Below, in pieces: positions 1 through 9,510 of a stretch of 64,000 nucleotides of DNA. Source of the DNA: RUG14223 sp051881075 (lineage in GTDB: Bacteria; Bacillota; Clostridia; Oscillospirales; Acutalibacteraceae). Location of the stretch: positions 1 through 64,000 of the forward strand of contig JBJEPE010000034.1 of NCBI GenBank assembly GCA_051881075.1, written 5' to 3'. A program made the position numbers and the translations under genes. Each line of letters starts with the position of its first letter. Positions within the stretch are counted from its first letter, which is position 1. The notes under the pieces were generated by a model that saw only the letters and a program-made list of their open reading frames with translations, did not search any database and was not told where the DNA came from.

Positions 1-217
1 TTTCGATTGGGTTTTCCCTGCACCCTTTCCTGAACGACCGCTTCGCTGAGCAAACGGACTTATTAATAATCATAGTTTATTTCCTGCAACCAACCGATTG
101 CGAATCTGTTTGCATAACATTAAGCTTGCTACTTTCATGTAGTCCGATGTGTAAGCCTTTGTTGTGCAGGGTATAACTTGCGCTTTCTCACATAGTGCGA
201 TGAACCAACTTTACGGG

Positions 218-267
218 TGCAGGGGCGAAGCCCCTGCAAGTTCCTCCCCCTTCCTCGGGGAAGGGGG
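218..267. repeat. Tandem pair of GC-rich hairpins (REP-like element)
   Basis: The first hairpin has a perfect 9-bp stem, 218-226 paired with 230-238, with a 3-base loop. The second has a 9-bp stem, 246-254 paired with 259-267, with a 4-base loop. Both are far richer in GC than the surrounding DNA, and a G-rich tail follows to about 280. There is no U-tract, so they are unlikely to be simple terminators. A dispersed intergenic repeat is my inference; only one copy is seen in this window. Confidence 0.5.
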
Positions 268-474
268 TCGGGGGATGGGGACACAAAAACTAAGAGAATA
301 AAATATTTGCTTATAGCAGATAGGCTATAAAGCCTAAAATAATAAAATACAGTTACGATGCGTGATATATACTTAATCTTACTAAATCACCCTGTACGCA
401 ACATTGGTGCAGGTCTTCCCTGCCTGACACATTTTAACAACGATGCCGAGTGTATCAAATTATCCAAAAACTAA

Positions 475-512
475 AGCGTTGAGGCGATTTTTCGCTTCAA
501 CGCTCATTTTTA
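475..512 (+). terminator. Rho-independent terminator upstream of the rpoB promoter
   Basis: A 12-bp stem (475-486 with 493-504, one G-U pair) has an all-T loop and is followed by a T-rich tail. It isolates rpoBC from upstream transcription. Confidence 0.85.
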
Positions 513-543
513 TTAAAAAATTCAGGTATTTTTTCATTTACCC

Positions 544-572
544 TTGACAAATTGACATAAATATAGTAGAAT
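544..572 (+). promoter_or_regulatory. Sigma-A-type promoter for rpoB-rpoC
   Basis: TTGACA at 544-549 and TAGAAT at 567-572 are separated by 17 bases. This lies just after the terminator at 475-512 and gives a leader of about 265 bases. No second promoter of equal quality is seen before 845. Confidence 0.7.
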
Positions 573-844
573 TATAGTCTGCACAATTATGGAAACAAAG
601 GCTTGTATTTGTAACGAATTTGTAATATAATATCACGTTATAATTTAAAAATCAAGTCTTTTTTCAAAAAATGTGTAAAAAGGCAATTTTTACATATCTT
701 TGCGGATAAATGGGTATTTAGCTTGCAATAGCCGTAGGGTAAAGCGGCAATTTGCGTAGTACAAATCAAACGCATTTGATATTAAATATTTAAGCTTAAA
801 CGGAAAACGTACAAGACGGTAACAATGAATGGAGTGATACGCCT

Positions 845-3800
845 ATGAATGTCAAGCCTGTGAAGCTTGGAAAAATCGAAAGAATGAGTTTTTCTAAGAT
901 AGATGAGGTTATAGAAATGCCTAACCTTATCGAGGTGCAGAAAAATTCATATCAATGGTTTCTTGAGGAAGGTTTGAAAGAAGTATTTAAAGATGTATCA
1001 GGTATAACCGATTATACCGGTAATCTGGTACTGGACTTTATCGACTATACTCTTGATACTGAGCATCCCAATTACAGCGTACCTGAGTGTAAAGAGAGAG
1101 ATGCAACATACTCAGCCGCACTCAGAGTAAAGGCAAGATTACTGAATAAGGAGACCGGCGTTATTAAGGAGTCCCAAGTATTTATGGGAGATTTCCCCTT
1201 AATGACCGCAAGCGGAACGTTTGTTATTAACGGCGCAGAGCGTGTTATAGTATCACAGCTTGTAAGATCTCCCGGCGTTTACTACAAGATGGACTATGAT
1301 AAGACAGGTAAGCAGCTCTTCAGTTCTACCGTAATACCTAACAGAGGTGCTTGGCTGGAATATGAAAACGACGTTAATGACGTTTTCTATGTTAGAATAG
1401 ATAAAAACAGAAAGATTCCGATAACTGTGCTTATTCGTGCCTTGGGCCTTGGTACTGATGCTCAGATTTTAGAGTATTTCGGTGAAGACGACAGAATAGT
1501 AGCTACTATCGAAAAGGATACCTGTAAATCCACCGAGGAAGCTTTGCTTGAGGTTTACAGAAAGCTGCGTCCGAGTGAGCCGCCTACGGTTGAAAGCTCA
1601 CAGTCACATATCAACGCCTTGTTCTTTGATGCCAGACGTTACGATATGTCAAGAGTAGGCCGATATAAGTATAATAAAAAGCTCGGTATCTCCTCCAGAA
1701 TAGAGGGACACGTGCTTGCACAGCCTATTGCTGACCCTGCTACAGGTGAGATACTCATTATGGACGGCGAGGTAGTAAGCCACGATAAGGCAATAGAGAT
1801 AGAAAATGCCGGTGTAACCGTTGCTTATGTACAGCTTGAAAATAAGGTTGTTAAGGTTATATCAAACGGTATGGTAGATATCTCGGCTTATGTTGACTTT
1901 GACGCTAAGGGAGAGTGCGGTATAAACGAGAAGGTACGCTACTCTGTACTGCGTGAGATACTCGACCAGTGCGGTGATAATGTTGAAGAGTTAAAGGATG
2001 CACTCAGAGACAGACGCAACGAGCTTATTCCTAATCAGATTACTATTGATGATATATTCTCATCAATCAATTATATGAACTGCCTTGCTAACGGTATAGG
2101 CCTTACAGACGATATCGACCACTTGGGCAACAGACGTATCCGTTGCGTAGGCGAGCTTTTACAAAATCAGTTCAGAATAGGTTTCTCAAGACTTGAGAGA
2201 GTTATACGTGAGAGAATGACGCTTCAGGCACAAGACCTTGAGCAGCTTACTCCTAACTCACTTATAAATATCCGTCCTGTAACTGCCGCAATCAGAGAGT
2301 TCTTCGGTTCTTCTCCGTTGTCACAGTTTATGGATCAAACAAATCCACTTGCAGAGCTTACTCATAAGAGAAGACTATCTGCCCTCGGTCCGGGCGGTCT
2401 TTCCAGAGATCGTGCAGGATTTGAGGTTCGTGACGTTCACTATACACATTACGGACGTATGTGTCCTATTGAAACGCCTGAAGGTCCTAACATCGGCCTT
2501 ATCTCATACCTTGCAACATTTGCCCGCATAAATGAGTACGGCTTTATCGAAGCACCGTACAGACGTGTTGATAAAGAAACAGGTGTAGTTACCGACGAGG
2601 TTGTTTACATGACTGCAGATGTAGAGGATAACTACATTGTAGCACAGGCTAACGAACCGCTTGATGAAAACGGCAGATTTGTCAATAAAAAGGTCAGCGG
2701 CAGATGCAGAGATGAATTTATTGAAACAGAAAGCATCAATGCAGACTTTGTTGACGTTTCACCTAGAATGGTTGTATCAGTTGCTACGGCTATGATTCCG
2801 TTCCTTGAGAATGATGACGCTAACAGAGCCTTGATGGGATCTAACATGCAGAGACAGGCAGTTCCGCTTATGGTAACAGAAGCTCCTATAGTAGGTACCG
2901 GTATGGAGTACAAGGCAGGCGTTGACTCAGGCATATGCTTGCTTGCAGAGGATGACGGTGTAGTGCTCAGTGTAAGTGCAGACCTCATCAGAGTACAGTA
3001 CGATTCAGGTGTTATTAAGGATCACAGAGTTACTAAGTTCATGCGTTCTAACCAAGGTACCTGTATCAATCAGATACCGATAGTTGACGCAGGTCAAAGA
3101 GTTAAGAAGAACGAAGTTCTCGCTGACGGTCCTGCTACCAAGAACGGCGAAATAAGCCTCGGTAAAAATGCTCTCATCGGCTTTATGACATGGGAGGGCT
3201 ACAACTACGAGGACGCAGTTCTCATTAATGAAAAGATAGTAAGAGATGACGTTTATACGTCATTGCATATAGAAGAATACGAAACAGAGGCAAGAGATAC
3301 CAAGCTTGGTGCTGAGGAGATAACAAGAGATATCCCGAATGTCGGTGAGGATATGCTTAAGGATCTTGACGAAAACGGTATTATCCATATCGGCTCCGAG
3401 GTACACGCAGGCGATATCCTTGTAGGTAAGGTTACACCTAAGGGCGAAACCGAGCTTACCGCAGAAGAAAGACTGCTACGTGCCATCTTCGGTGAGAAGG
3501 CAAGAGAGGTAAGAGATACTTCCTTAAGAGTTCCTCACGGCGAGTACGGTATAGTAGTTGACGTTAAGGTATTTACAAGAGAAAACAGCGCAGACGAATT
3601 ACAACCGGGCGTAAACAAGGTTGTACGCTGCTACATTGCTCAGAAGCGTAAGATATCAGTCGGCGATAAGATGGCAGGCCGTCACGGTAATAAGGGTGTT
3701 GTATCACGTATATTGCCGGTAGAAGATATGCCGTTCCTGCCTGACGGAACACCGCTTGATATAGTTCTTAACCCATTGGGCGTTCCTTCACGTATGAATA

Positions 3801-4567
3801 TCGGACAGGTACTTGAGGTTCACCTCGGATATGCCGCTAAGGCGCTTGGTTGGAAGATAATGACCCCTGTATTTGACGGCGCACACGAACAGGATATTTT
3901 CGAGTGCTTCAAGATGGCAGGTATAAGCGAAGACGGTAAGACAAGACTTAAGGACGGTAGAACAGGTGAATACTTCGATAACCCTGTAACCGTTGGTTAT
4001 ATGTATTACCTTAAACTGCATCACCTTGTTGATGATAAGATACACGCACGTTCCACAGGTCCATACTCACTTGTAACACAGCAGCCGTTGGGTGGTAAAG
4101 CTCAGTTCGGCGGCCAGCGTTTCGGTGAAATGGAAGTTTGGGCACTTGAGGCTTACGGTGCGGCTTACACATTGCAAGAGATTTTGACGGTTAAGTCTGA
4201 CGACGTTGTAGGACGTGTAAAGACTTACGAATCAATCGTTAAGGGTGAGAACATCCCGACACCGGGTATTCCGGAGTCCTTCAAGGTTCTTATCAAAGAG
4301 CTTCAGTCACTTGCGCTTGACGTTAAGGTGCTTGATGCTAACAATGAGGAAATAGACCTAAGACAAACCTTTGACGATGATGACGATATCGGTCTACAGC
4401 CTGCAGACGATGACATTAACTTTGACGAGAATGCCGTAATGACAACTATGGACGGCTTCCAGCTTGAGGATGATCCTGACGATAACAATATGTTTGATGA
4501 GTCAAGCATATATGATGATTATGACGATGATAAACAAGATCCATATGGATATGACGATTACGAATAA
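845..4567 (+). CDS. rpoB: DNA-directed RNA polymerase subunit beta
   Basis: This is the beta subunit of core RNA polymerase, forming half of the active-site cleft. The 1240-residue protein opens with the family pattern VKLGKIERMSFSK. The rifampicin region at residues 493-519 reads SQFMDQTNPL then AELTHKRRLS, with the Asp, His and Ser positions that most often mutate to resistance all wild type. The conserved GDKMAGRHGNKG block is present. The C-terminal stretch of about 80 residues is very acidic, a variable extension seen in many Clostridia. The ATG at 845 follows GGAG by 10 bases. rpoC starts 20 bases downstream and is surely co-transcribed. Confidence 0.99.
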   Translation: MNVKPVKLGKIERMSFSKIDEVIEMPNLIEVQKNSYQWFLEEGLKEVFKDVSGITDYTGNLVLDFIDYTLDTEHPNYSVPECKERDATYSAALRVKARLLNKETGVIKESQVFMGDFPLMTASGTFVINGAERVIVSQLVRSPGVYYKMDYDKTGKQLFSSTVIPNRGAWLEYENDVNDVFYVRIDKNRKIPITVLIRALGLGTDAQILEYFGEDDRIVATIEKDTCKSTEEALLEVYRKLRPSEPPTVESSQSHINALFFDARRYDMSRVGRYKYNKKLGISSRIEGHVLAQPIADPATGEILIMDGEVVSHDKAIEIENAGVTVAYVQLENKVVKVISNGMVDISAYVDFDAKGECGINEKVRYSVLREILDQCGDNVEELKDALRDRRNELIPNQITIDDIFSSINYMNCLANGIGLTDDIDHLGNRRIRCVGELLQNQFRIGFSRLERVIRERMTLQAQDLEQLTPNSLINIRPVTAAIREFFGSSPLSQFMDQTNPLAELTHKRRLSALGPGGLSRDRAGFEVRDVHYTHYGRMCPIETPEGPNIGLISYLATFARINEYGFIEAPYRRVDKETGVVTDEVVYMTADVEDNYIVAQANEPLDENGRFVNKKVSGRCRDEFIETESINADFVDVSPRMVVSVATAMIPFLENDDANRALMGSNMQRQAVPLMVTEAPIVGTGMEYKAGVDSGICLLAEDDGVVLSVSADLIRVQYDSGVIKDHRVTKFMRSNQGTCINQIPIVDAGQRVKKNEVLADGPATKNGEISLGKNALIGFMTWEGYNYEDAVLINEKIVRDDVYTSLHIEEYETEARDTKLGAEEITRDIPNVGEDMLKDLDENGIIHIGSEVHAGDILVGKVTPKGETELTAEERLLRAIFGEKAREVRDTSLRVPHGEYGIVVDVKVFTRENSADELQPGVNKVVRCYIAQKRKISVGDKMAGRHGNKGVVSRILPVEDMPFLPDGTPLDIVLNPLGVPSRMNIGQVLEVHLGYAAKALGWKIMTPVFDGAHEQDIFECFKMAGISEDGKTRLKDGRTGEYFDNPVTVGYMYYLKLHHLVDDKIHARSTGPYSLVTQQPLGGKAQFGGQRFGEMEVWALEAYGAAYTLQEILTVKSDDVVGRVKTYESIVKGENIPTPGIPESFKVLIKELQSLALDVKVLDANNEEIDLRQTFDDDDDIGLQPADDDINFDENAVMTTMDGFQLEDDPDDNNMFDESSIYDDYDDDKQDPYGYDDYE

Positions 4568-4587
4568 TAGATGGGAGGCAGAATAAT

Positions 4588-7500
4588 ATGGAATTTAATG
4601 TATTTGAATCTATAAAAATTGGTCTTGCATCTCCCGAAAAGATGAGAGAATGGTCATACGGTGAGGTTAAAAAGCCGGAAACCATTAACTACCGTACATT
4701 AAAGCCTGAACGTGACGGACTTTTCTGTGAGCGCATTTTCGGACCTCAAAAGGACTGGGAGTGCCATTGCGGTAAGTATAAGAGAATACGTTATAAGGGC
4801 AAGATATGCGATCGCTGCGGTGTTGAGGTAACACGTGCCAAGGTGCGCCGTGAGCGTATGGGTCACATTGAGCTTGCCGCACCGGTATCTCATATATGGT
4901 ATTTCAAGGGTATCCCGTCCAGAATGGGACTTATCCTTGATATATCCCCACGTATGCTTGAAAAGGTGCTTTACTTTGCCACTTATATAGTAACGGATCC
5001 GGGCGAGGTACCGGAGCTTTCAAAGCAACAGTTCCTTACTGAGCGTGAGTACCGTGATATGAAGGAAAAGTACGAGGACGATTTTGAGGCAGGTATGGGT
5101 GCAGAGGCTATTCAAAAGCTTCTTAAAGAAATAGACCTTGATGCTCTTTCCGTACAGCTTAAAGAAGAGCTTGAGGGTGCAACCGGTCAAAAGAGAGTTC
5201 GTATATTAAAAAGATTAGAGGTTGTAGAGGCATTCAGACTTTCAGGTAACAGACCTGAATGGATGATAATGGACGTTGTACCGGTTATTCCGCCGGATAT
5301 CCGCCCAATGGTACAGCTTGACGGTGGACGTTTCGCTACAAGTGACCTTAACGACCTTTACAGAAGAGTTATCAACAGAAACAACCGTTTAAGAAGATTG
5401 TTAGAGTTAGAGGCTCCTGATATAATCATAAGAAACGAGAAGCGTATGCTGCAAGAGGCAGTTGACGCGCTTATAGATAACGGCAGACGCGGCAGACCTG
5501 TAACAGGTCCTAACAACAGACCGCTTAAGTCATTGTCAGATATGCTTAAGGGTAAGCAGGGACGTTTCCGTCAGAACTTGCTCGGTAAGCGTGTTGACTA
5601 CTCCGGACGTTCCGTTATCGTTGTTGGTCCTGAGCTTAAGATGTACCAGTGCGGTTTGCCTAAGGAGATGGCACTTGAGCTGTTCAAGCCGTTTGTTATG
5701 AAGCGTCTTGTGCAGACTAAGGCCGTACAGAACATTAAAGCCGCCAGAAAAGCGGTAGAACGTGCAAGACCTGAGGTTTGGGACGCACTTGAAATAGTAA
5801 TCAAGGGACACCCCGTACTGCTCAACCGTGCGCCTACACTTCATAGACTTGGTATTCAGGCATTTGAGCCTGTACTGGTAGAGGGCAGAGCCTTAAAGCT
5901 TCACCCGCTGGTTTGTACGGCATACAACGCTGACTTTGACGGTGACCAGATGGCTGTTCACGTACCGCTTTCGGCAGAAGCACAGGCAGAGGCACGTTTC
6001 CTCATGCTTGCCGCCAATAACCTGTTAAAGCCTTCTGACGGTCGTCCTGTTGCAGTTCCTACACAGGATATGATCCTCGGTTCATATTACCTTACACTTG
6101 ATAAGGACGGCGAGCCGGGCGAGGGCAAGGTGTTCAGAGATTTTGATGAAGCTATCATGGCTTACGAAACAGGTGCAATCAGCCTGCACGCTAAGATAAG
6201 GGTACGCAGAACGGTAGATGTTGACGGAGAGATGAGAACGGGTATCATTGATACCACCGTAGGACGTATAATCTTTAACCGTCCTATACCGCAGGATCTC
6301 GGCTTTGTTGACCGTTCGTTAGAGGAGAATAAGCTTAAGCTTGAGATAGAGTTCCTTGTAGGTAAAAAGCAATTAGGTAAAATTATAGATAAGTGTATAA
6401 GAATACACGGTACACAGATGACCAGTACGGTGCTTGATGATATTAAAGCTCAGGGTTATAAGTACTCCACAAAGGGCGCTATTACGGTAGCCGTTTGTGA
6501 TGCTAAGATACCGCCTGCAAAGAAAGAGATCATTGCTAAGGCTGAAGCCGACATCGACGTTATAGCACGTCTTTATAAGAGAGGTCTTGTATCTAACGAA
6601 GAAAGATATACAAGAGTACTCAAGATTTGGGAAACGGCTACAAACGATGTTACAACGGCACTTCAGAAGAACCTTGACAGATATAACCCGATATTCATGA
6701 TGGCTGACTCCGGTGCCCGTGGTAGTATGAGCCAGATAAGACAGCTTGCCGGTATGCGTGGACTTATCGCAAACACATCAGGTAAGACTATCGAAATTCC
6801 TATCAGAGCTAATTACCGTGAAGGCCTTAATATATTGGAATACTTTATTTCTTCCCGTGGTGCCCGTAAAGGTTTGGCTGATACGGCACTTCGTACCGCT
6901 GACTCAGGTTACCTTACAAGACGTCTGGTTGACGTTTCTCAGGATGTTATCATTCGTGAGGATGATTGCGGTACTAAGGACGGCTTAGAGATATTTGAGA
7001 TAAGAGAGGGCAAGGAGCTTATCGAAAGCCTGCATGAACGTCTTATCGGCAGATATCTGTGTGAGGACTTTGTTGACGAACAAACAGGCGAGGTACTTGT
7101 ATCTAAGGATAAGATGATGGGCGACGCAGAGGCAGATATTATAGTAAATGCGGGTACAACTCATGTTAAGATCCGCTCAATACTCAACTGCCGTGCAAAG
7201 CACGGTATATGTAAGCGTTGCTACGGTTCTAACCTTGCTAACGGTATGCCTGTAACAGTCGGTGAGGCTGTAGGTATTATTGCCGCACAGTCTATCGGTG
7301 AGCCGGGTACTCAGCTTACTATGAGAACGTTCCACACCGGCGGTGTAGCAAGTGCAGAAGATATCACACAAGGTTTGCCACGTGTTGAAGAACTCTTTGA
7401 GGGTCGTAAACCTAAGCACCTTGCTATATTAAGTGAGATTAGCGGTGAGGTTCGCTTTGAGGATATCAAGGGTAACCGTCACGCAGTTATCTATAACAAA

Positions 7501-8202
7501 GAAACAAACGAAGAAAAAACCTATCTTATACCTTTCGGCAACCATGCTAAGGTAGAAGAGGGACAGATAATAGAAGCAGGCGATATGATAACCGAAGGTT
7601 CCGTAAATCCGCATGATGTTCTTGCCATTAAGGGTGCTGACGCAGTTCAGGATTACCTTATCCAAGAAGTACAGCGTGTTTACCGTATGCAGGGTGTTGA
7701 TATCAACGATAAGCACATTGAGGTTATTGTACGTCAGATGATGAAGAAGGTAAGAATAGAGGACGCCGGCGATACAAAGCTTCTGCCAAGCTCACTTGTT
7801 GATAAAAACGAGCTGTATGCCGAGAATGAGCTTATCAGAGAGCGTATTGCAAACGGCGAAACAGAGCTTAAAGAGGCTACCTATACTCAGGTATTGCTTG
7901 GTATTACAAAGGCTTCTCTTGCTACGGATTCCTTCTTATCAGCCGCATCATTCCAAGAGACTACCAGAGTACTCACCGATGCCGCTATTAAGGGTAAGGT
8001 TGACCCACTTCTCGGTCTTAAGGAGAACGTTCTTATCGGTAAGCTTGTTCCTGCAGGTACAGGTATGAACCGCTACAACGGAATAGAGATTAAGGAAACC
8101 GCATCTCAGACACAGCTTCAAATGTCTGCAAACGGTATTCCGGTAGTTACAACCGATGAAAACGGCGCAACAATTATTGAATCTCAGCCGATAGCTGAAT
8201 GA
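4588..8202 (+). CDS. rpoC: DNA-directed RNA polymerase subunit beta'
   Basis: This is the beta-prime subunit, carrying the catalytic magnesium. At 1204 residues it has the usual Firmicutes length. The N-terminal zinc site is C59, C61, C74 and C77. The catalytic loop is NADFDGDQMAVH, with Asp449, Asp451 and Asp453. The second zinc ribbon (CRAKHGICKRCYG) and the bridge-helix/trigger-loop segment GIIAAQSIGEPGTQ are intact. A GGGAGG site precedes the ATG. A terminator follows at 8228, and rpsL, rpsG and fusA do not follow, unlike in most Firmicutes. Confidence 0.99.
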   Translation: MEFNVFESIKIGLASPEKMREWSYGEVKKPETINYRTLKPERDGLFCERIFGPQKDWECHCGKYKRIRYKGKICDRCGVEVTRAKVRRERMGHIELAAPVSHIWYFKGIPSRMGLILDISPRMLEKVLYFATYIVTDPGEVPELSKQQFLTEREYRDMKEKYEDDFEAGMGAEAIQKLLKEIDLDALSVQLKEELEGATGQKRVRILKRLEVVEAFRLSGNRPEWMIMDVVPVIPPDIRPMVQLDGGRFATSDLNDLYRRVINRNNRLRRLLELEAPDIIIRNEKRMLQEAVDALIDNGRRGRPVTGPNNRPLKSLSDMLKGKQGRFRQNLLGKRVDYSGRSVIVVGPELKMYQCGLPKEMALELFKPFVMKRLVQTKAVQNIKAARKAVERARPEVWDALEIVIKGHPVLLNRAPTLHRLGIQAFEPVLVEGRALKLHPLVCTAYNADFDGDQMAVHVPLSAEAQAEARFLMLAANNLLKPSDGRPVAVPTQDMILGSYYLTLDKDGEPGEGKVFRDFDEAIMAYETGAISLHAKIRVRRTVDVDGEMRTGIIDTTVGRIIFNRPIPQDLGFVDRSLEENKLKLEIEFLVGKKQLGKIIDKCIRIHGTQMTSTVLDDIKAQGYKYSTKGAITVAVCDAKIPPAKKEIIAKAEADIDVIARLYKRGLVSNEERYTRVLKIWETATNDVTTALQKNLDRYNPIFMMADSGARGSMSQIRQLAGMRGLIANTSGKTIEIPIRANYREGLNILEYFISSRGARKGLADTALRTADSGYLTRRLVDVSQDVIIREDDCGTKDGLEIFEIREGKELIESLHERLIGRYLCEDFVDEQTGEVLVSKDKMMGDAEADIIVNAGTTHVKIRSILNCRAKHGICKRCYGSNLANGMPVTVGEAVGIIAAQSIGEPGTQLTMRTFHTGGVASAEDITQGLPRVEELFEGRKPKHLAILSEISGEVRFEDIKGNRHAVIYNKETNEEKTYLIPFGNHAKVEEGQIIEAGDMITEGSVNPHDVLAIKGADAVQDYLIQEVQRVYRMQGVDINDKHIEVIVRQMMKKVRIEDAGDTKLLPSSLVDKNELYAENELIRERIANGETELKEATYTQVLLGITKASLATDSFLSAASFQETTRVLTDAAIKGKVDPLLGLKENVLIGKLVPAGTGMNRYNGIEIKETASQTQLQMSANGIPVVTTDENGATIIESQPIAE

Positions 8203-8227
8203 TTTGATACGAATAAATAAAGAGTTA

Positions 8228-8262
8228 CCCCCTGTACCGAGTGCAGGGGGTTCAGTTTTAAA
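8228..8262 (+). terminator. Terminator of rpoBC
   Basis: A perfect 7-bp GC-rich stem, CCCCCTG at 8228-8234 with CAGGGGG at 8244-8250, is followed by a T-rich stretch. It lies 25 bases after the rpoC stop. Confidence 0.75.
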
Positions 8263-8277
8263 AAAGGTCTGAATTAT

Positions 8278-9429
8278 ATGGATATTAAGCTTGAATATGA
8301 TAAGATTTCTGCCGAGATAATCGACATCTGCCATACCATACATAACAATCCCGAGCTGAGCTTTGACGAGGTAAACACAACCAAGCTGATAAAAGAATAC
8401 TGCAAGAGCTGCGGTCTGCAAGAAATTGATCCAGGTATGCCTACCGGTGCGGTGTTTTACCTTGATGCAGGATGTAGCACTACCGTTGCATTAAGGTGCG
8501 ACATTGACGCAATAAGTGCCGAACCTTGCGAGAATAACGGATATAAAGATAAGGCGCATAATTGCGGACATGACTTTCATACATCGTCATTGCTCGCCTG
8601 TGCAAAAATACTGTCAAAAAACAGGGCAGAGGCTAAGCATAATGTTGTTTTTATCTTTCAGCCTGCTGAGGAGGTAACTCAGGGAGCAGGGGAAATGCTA
8701 AAGCACGGACTGCTTGAACGTTTGCCACATAAGCCGGATATGTTGTTCGGCATACATAATAGACCTGAGGCGGATATAGGTAAGGTTATAGTGCATGAGG
8801 GTGCGCTTATGGCGGCTAAATCCAATTTTACAATTACACTTGAGGGCAAGGCAGGGCATGGCGGCCAGCCGCATGAATGTATAGACCCCATAGTTTGTGC
8901 CGCATCGCTTATATCGTCTATTCAAACGATAGTAAGCCGTAATACTAACCCGCTTGATGCCTGCGTATGCACGGTATGCTCTGTGCATGGAGGAACTACG
9001 GATAATCAGGCACCTGAGCTTGTTACGCTTACGGGCAGCATACGTGCGCTTAATGAAGCTGTTATAGAAAACTGCGCTAACAGGCTTACGGTACTTACCG
9101 AGAACATTGCACGTGCGTATATGTGTAAGCATGAGTTAAACATAGAGGTTCAGGTTCCACCTGTATTCAACAGTAAAAAAATGTACCAAAAGGCACTTAA
9201 AATAGCTGTTAATGCAGTAGGTGAGGATAATATAACAGATACCGCACCTGTGCTTGGTTCTGAGGACTTTGCCGTATTAGGTAAAGAGATACCGTCATTT
9301 TTCTATTGGGTAGGGTCAGGTACACAGGGTAAATTTAACCCACCGTGGCACAGCTCAGACTTTCATATTGATGATGAATATATTTGTACTGCGGCAAAGC
9401 TGTACATACAGTGCGCTATACAGGATTAA
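8278..9429 (+). CDS. M20D-type amidohydrolase
   Basis: This 383-residue enzyme belongs to the M20 metallopeptidase family, hippurate hydrolase/N-acyl-amino-acid hydrolase branch, and should be cytoplasmic with two metal ions. Visible family motifs are HNCGHDFHTS (metal site, about residue 97), QPAEEVTQGAGEM (Glu metal ligand and catalytic base), GIHNRPEADIG, the dimerisation-domain signature GKAGHGGQPHE, and near the C-terminus SEDFAVL and HSSDFHID. There is no signal peptide. The substrate cannot be read from sequence; acyl-amino acids or N-acetyl-diaminopimelate are options in this family. It stands alone between two hairpins. Confidence 0.9.
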   Translation: MDIKLEYDKISAEIIDICHTIHNNPELSFDEVNTTKLIKEYCKSCGLQEIDPGMPTGAVFYLDAGCSTTVALRCDIDAISAEPCENNGYKDKAHNCGHDFHTSSLLACAKILSKNRAEAKHNVVFIFQPAEEVTQGAGEMLKHGLLERLPHKPDMLFGIHNRPEADIGKVIVHEGALMAAKSNFTITLEGKAGHGGQPHECIDPIVCAASLISSIQTIVSRNTNPLDACVCTVCSVHGGTTDNQAPELVTLTGSIRALNEAVIENCANRLTVLTENIARAYMCKHELNIEVQVPPVFNSKKMYQKALKIAVNAVGEDNITDTAPVLGSEDFAVLGKEIPSFFYWVGSGTQGKFNPPWHSSDFHIDDEYICTAAKLYIQCAIQD

Positions 9430-9446
9430 TAACACAAACAACAGTT

Positions 9447-9483
9447 CAAGCCCTCTCAAACCTAAAAAGCTTGGGAGGGCTTG
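9447..9483. terminator. Hairpin between convergent genes
   Basis: A perfect 9-bp inverted repeat, CAAGCCCTC at 9447-9455 with GAGGGCTTG at 9475-9483, lies between the stops of two convergent genes. The U-tract is poor on both strands, so its use as a terminator is likely but not certain. Confidence 0.55.
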
Positions 9484-9510
9484 TGCATTGATATGTAAGT
9501 TATAAGGGGA

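Larger units (their letters stand above)
1..844. other. Non-coding region upstream of rpoB
   Basis: No open reading frame with a credible ribosome site is visible on either strand. The stretch holds a GC-rich hairpin pair (218-267), a strong terminator (475-512) that presumably ends a transcript entering from the left, and a sigma-A-type promoter (544-572). That leaves a leader of about 265 bases before rpoB. The genes rplJ and rplL, which usually precede rpoB, are not here; they could lie further left. Confidence 0.7.

Noticed and set aside
2320..2400. Possible rifampicin-resistance substitutions in RpoB
   Set aside because: The positions that most often mutate (Asp, His and Ser in the MDQ, THKRR and LSALG segments) are wild type; the one Asn-to-Thr difference from E. 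coli looks like natural variation.
7948..8421. Minus-strand frame of 157 codons across the end of rpoC
   Set aside because: It overlaps rpoC, its terminator and the start of the amidohydrolase, all of which are clear genes or signals.
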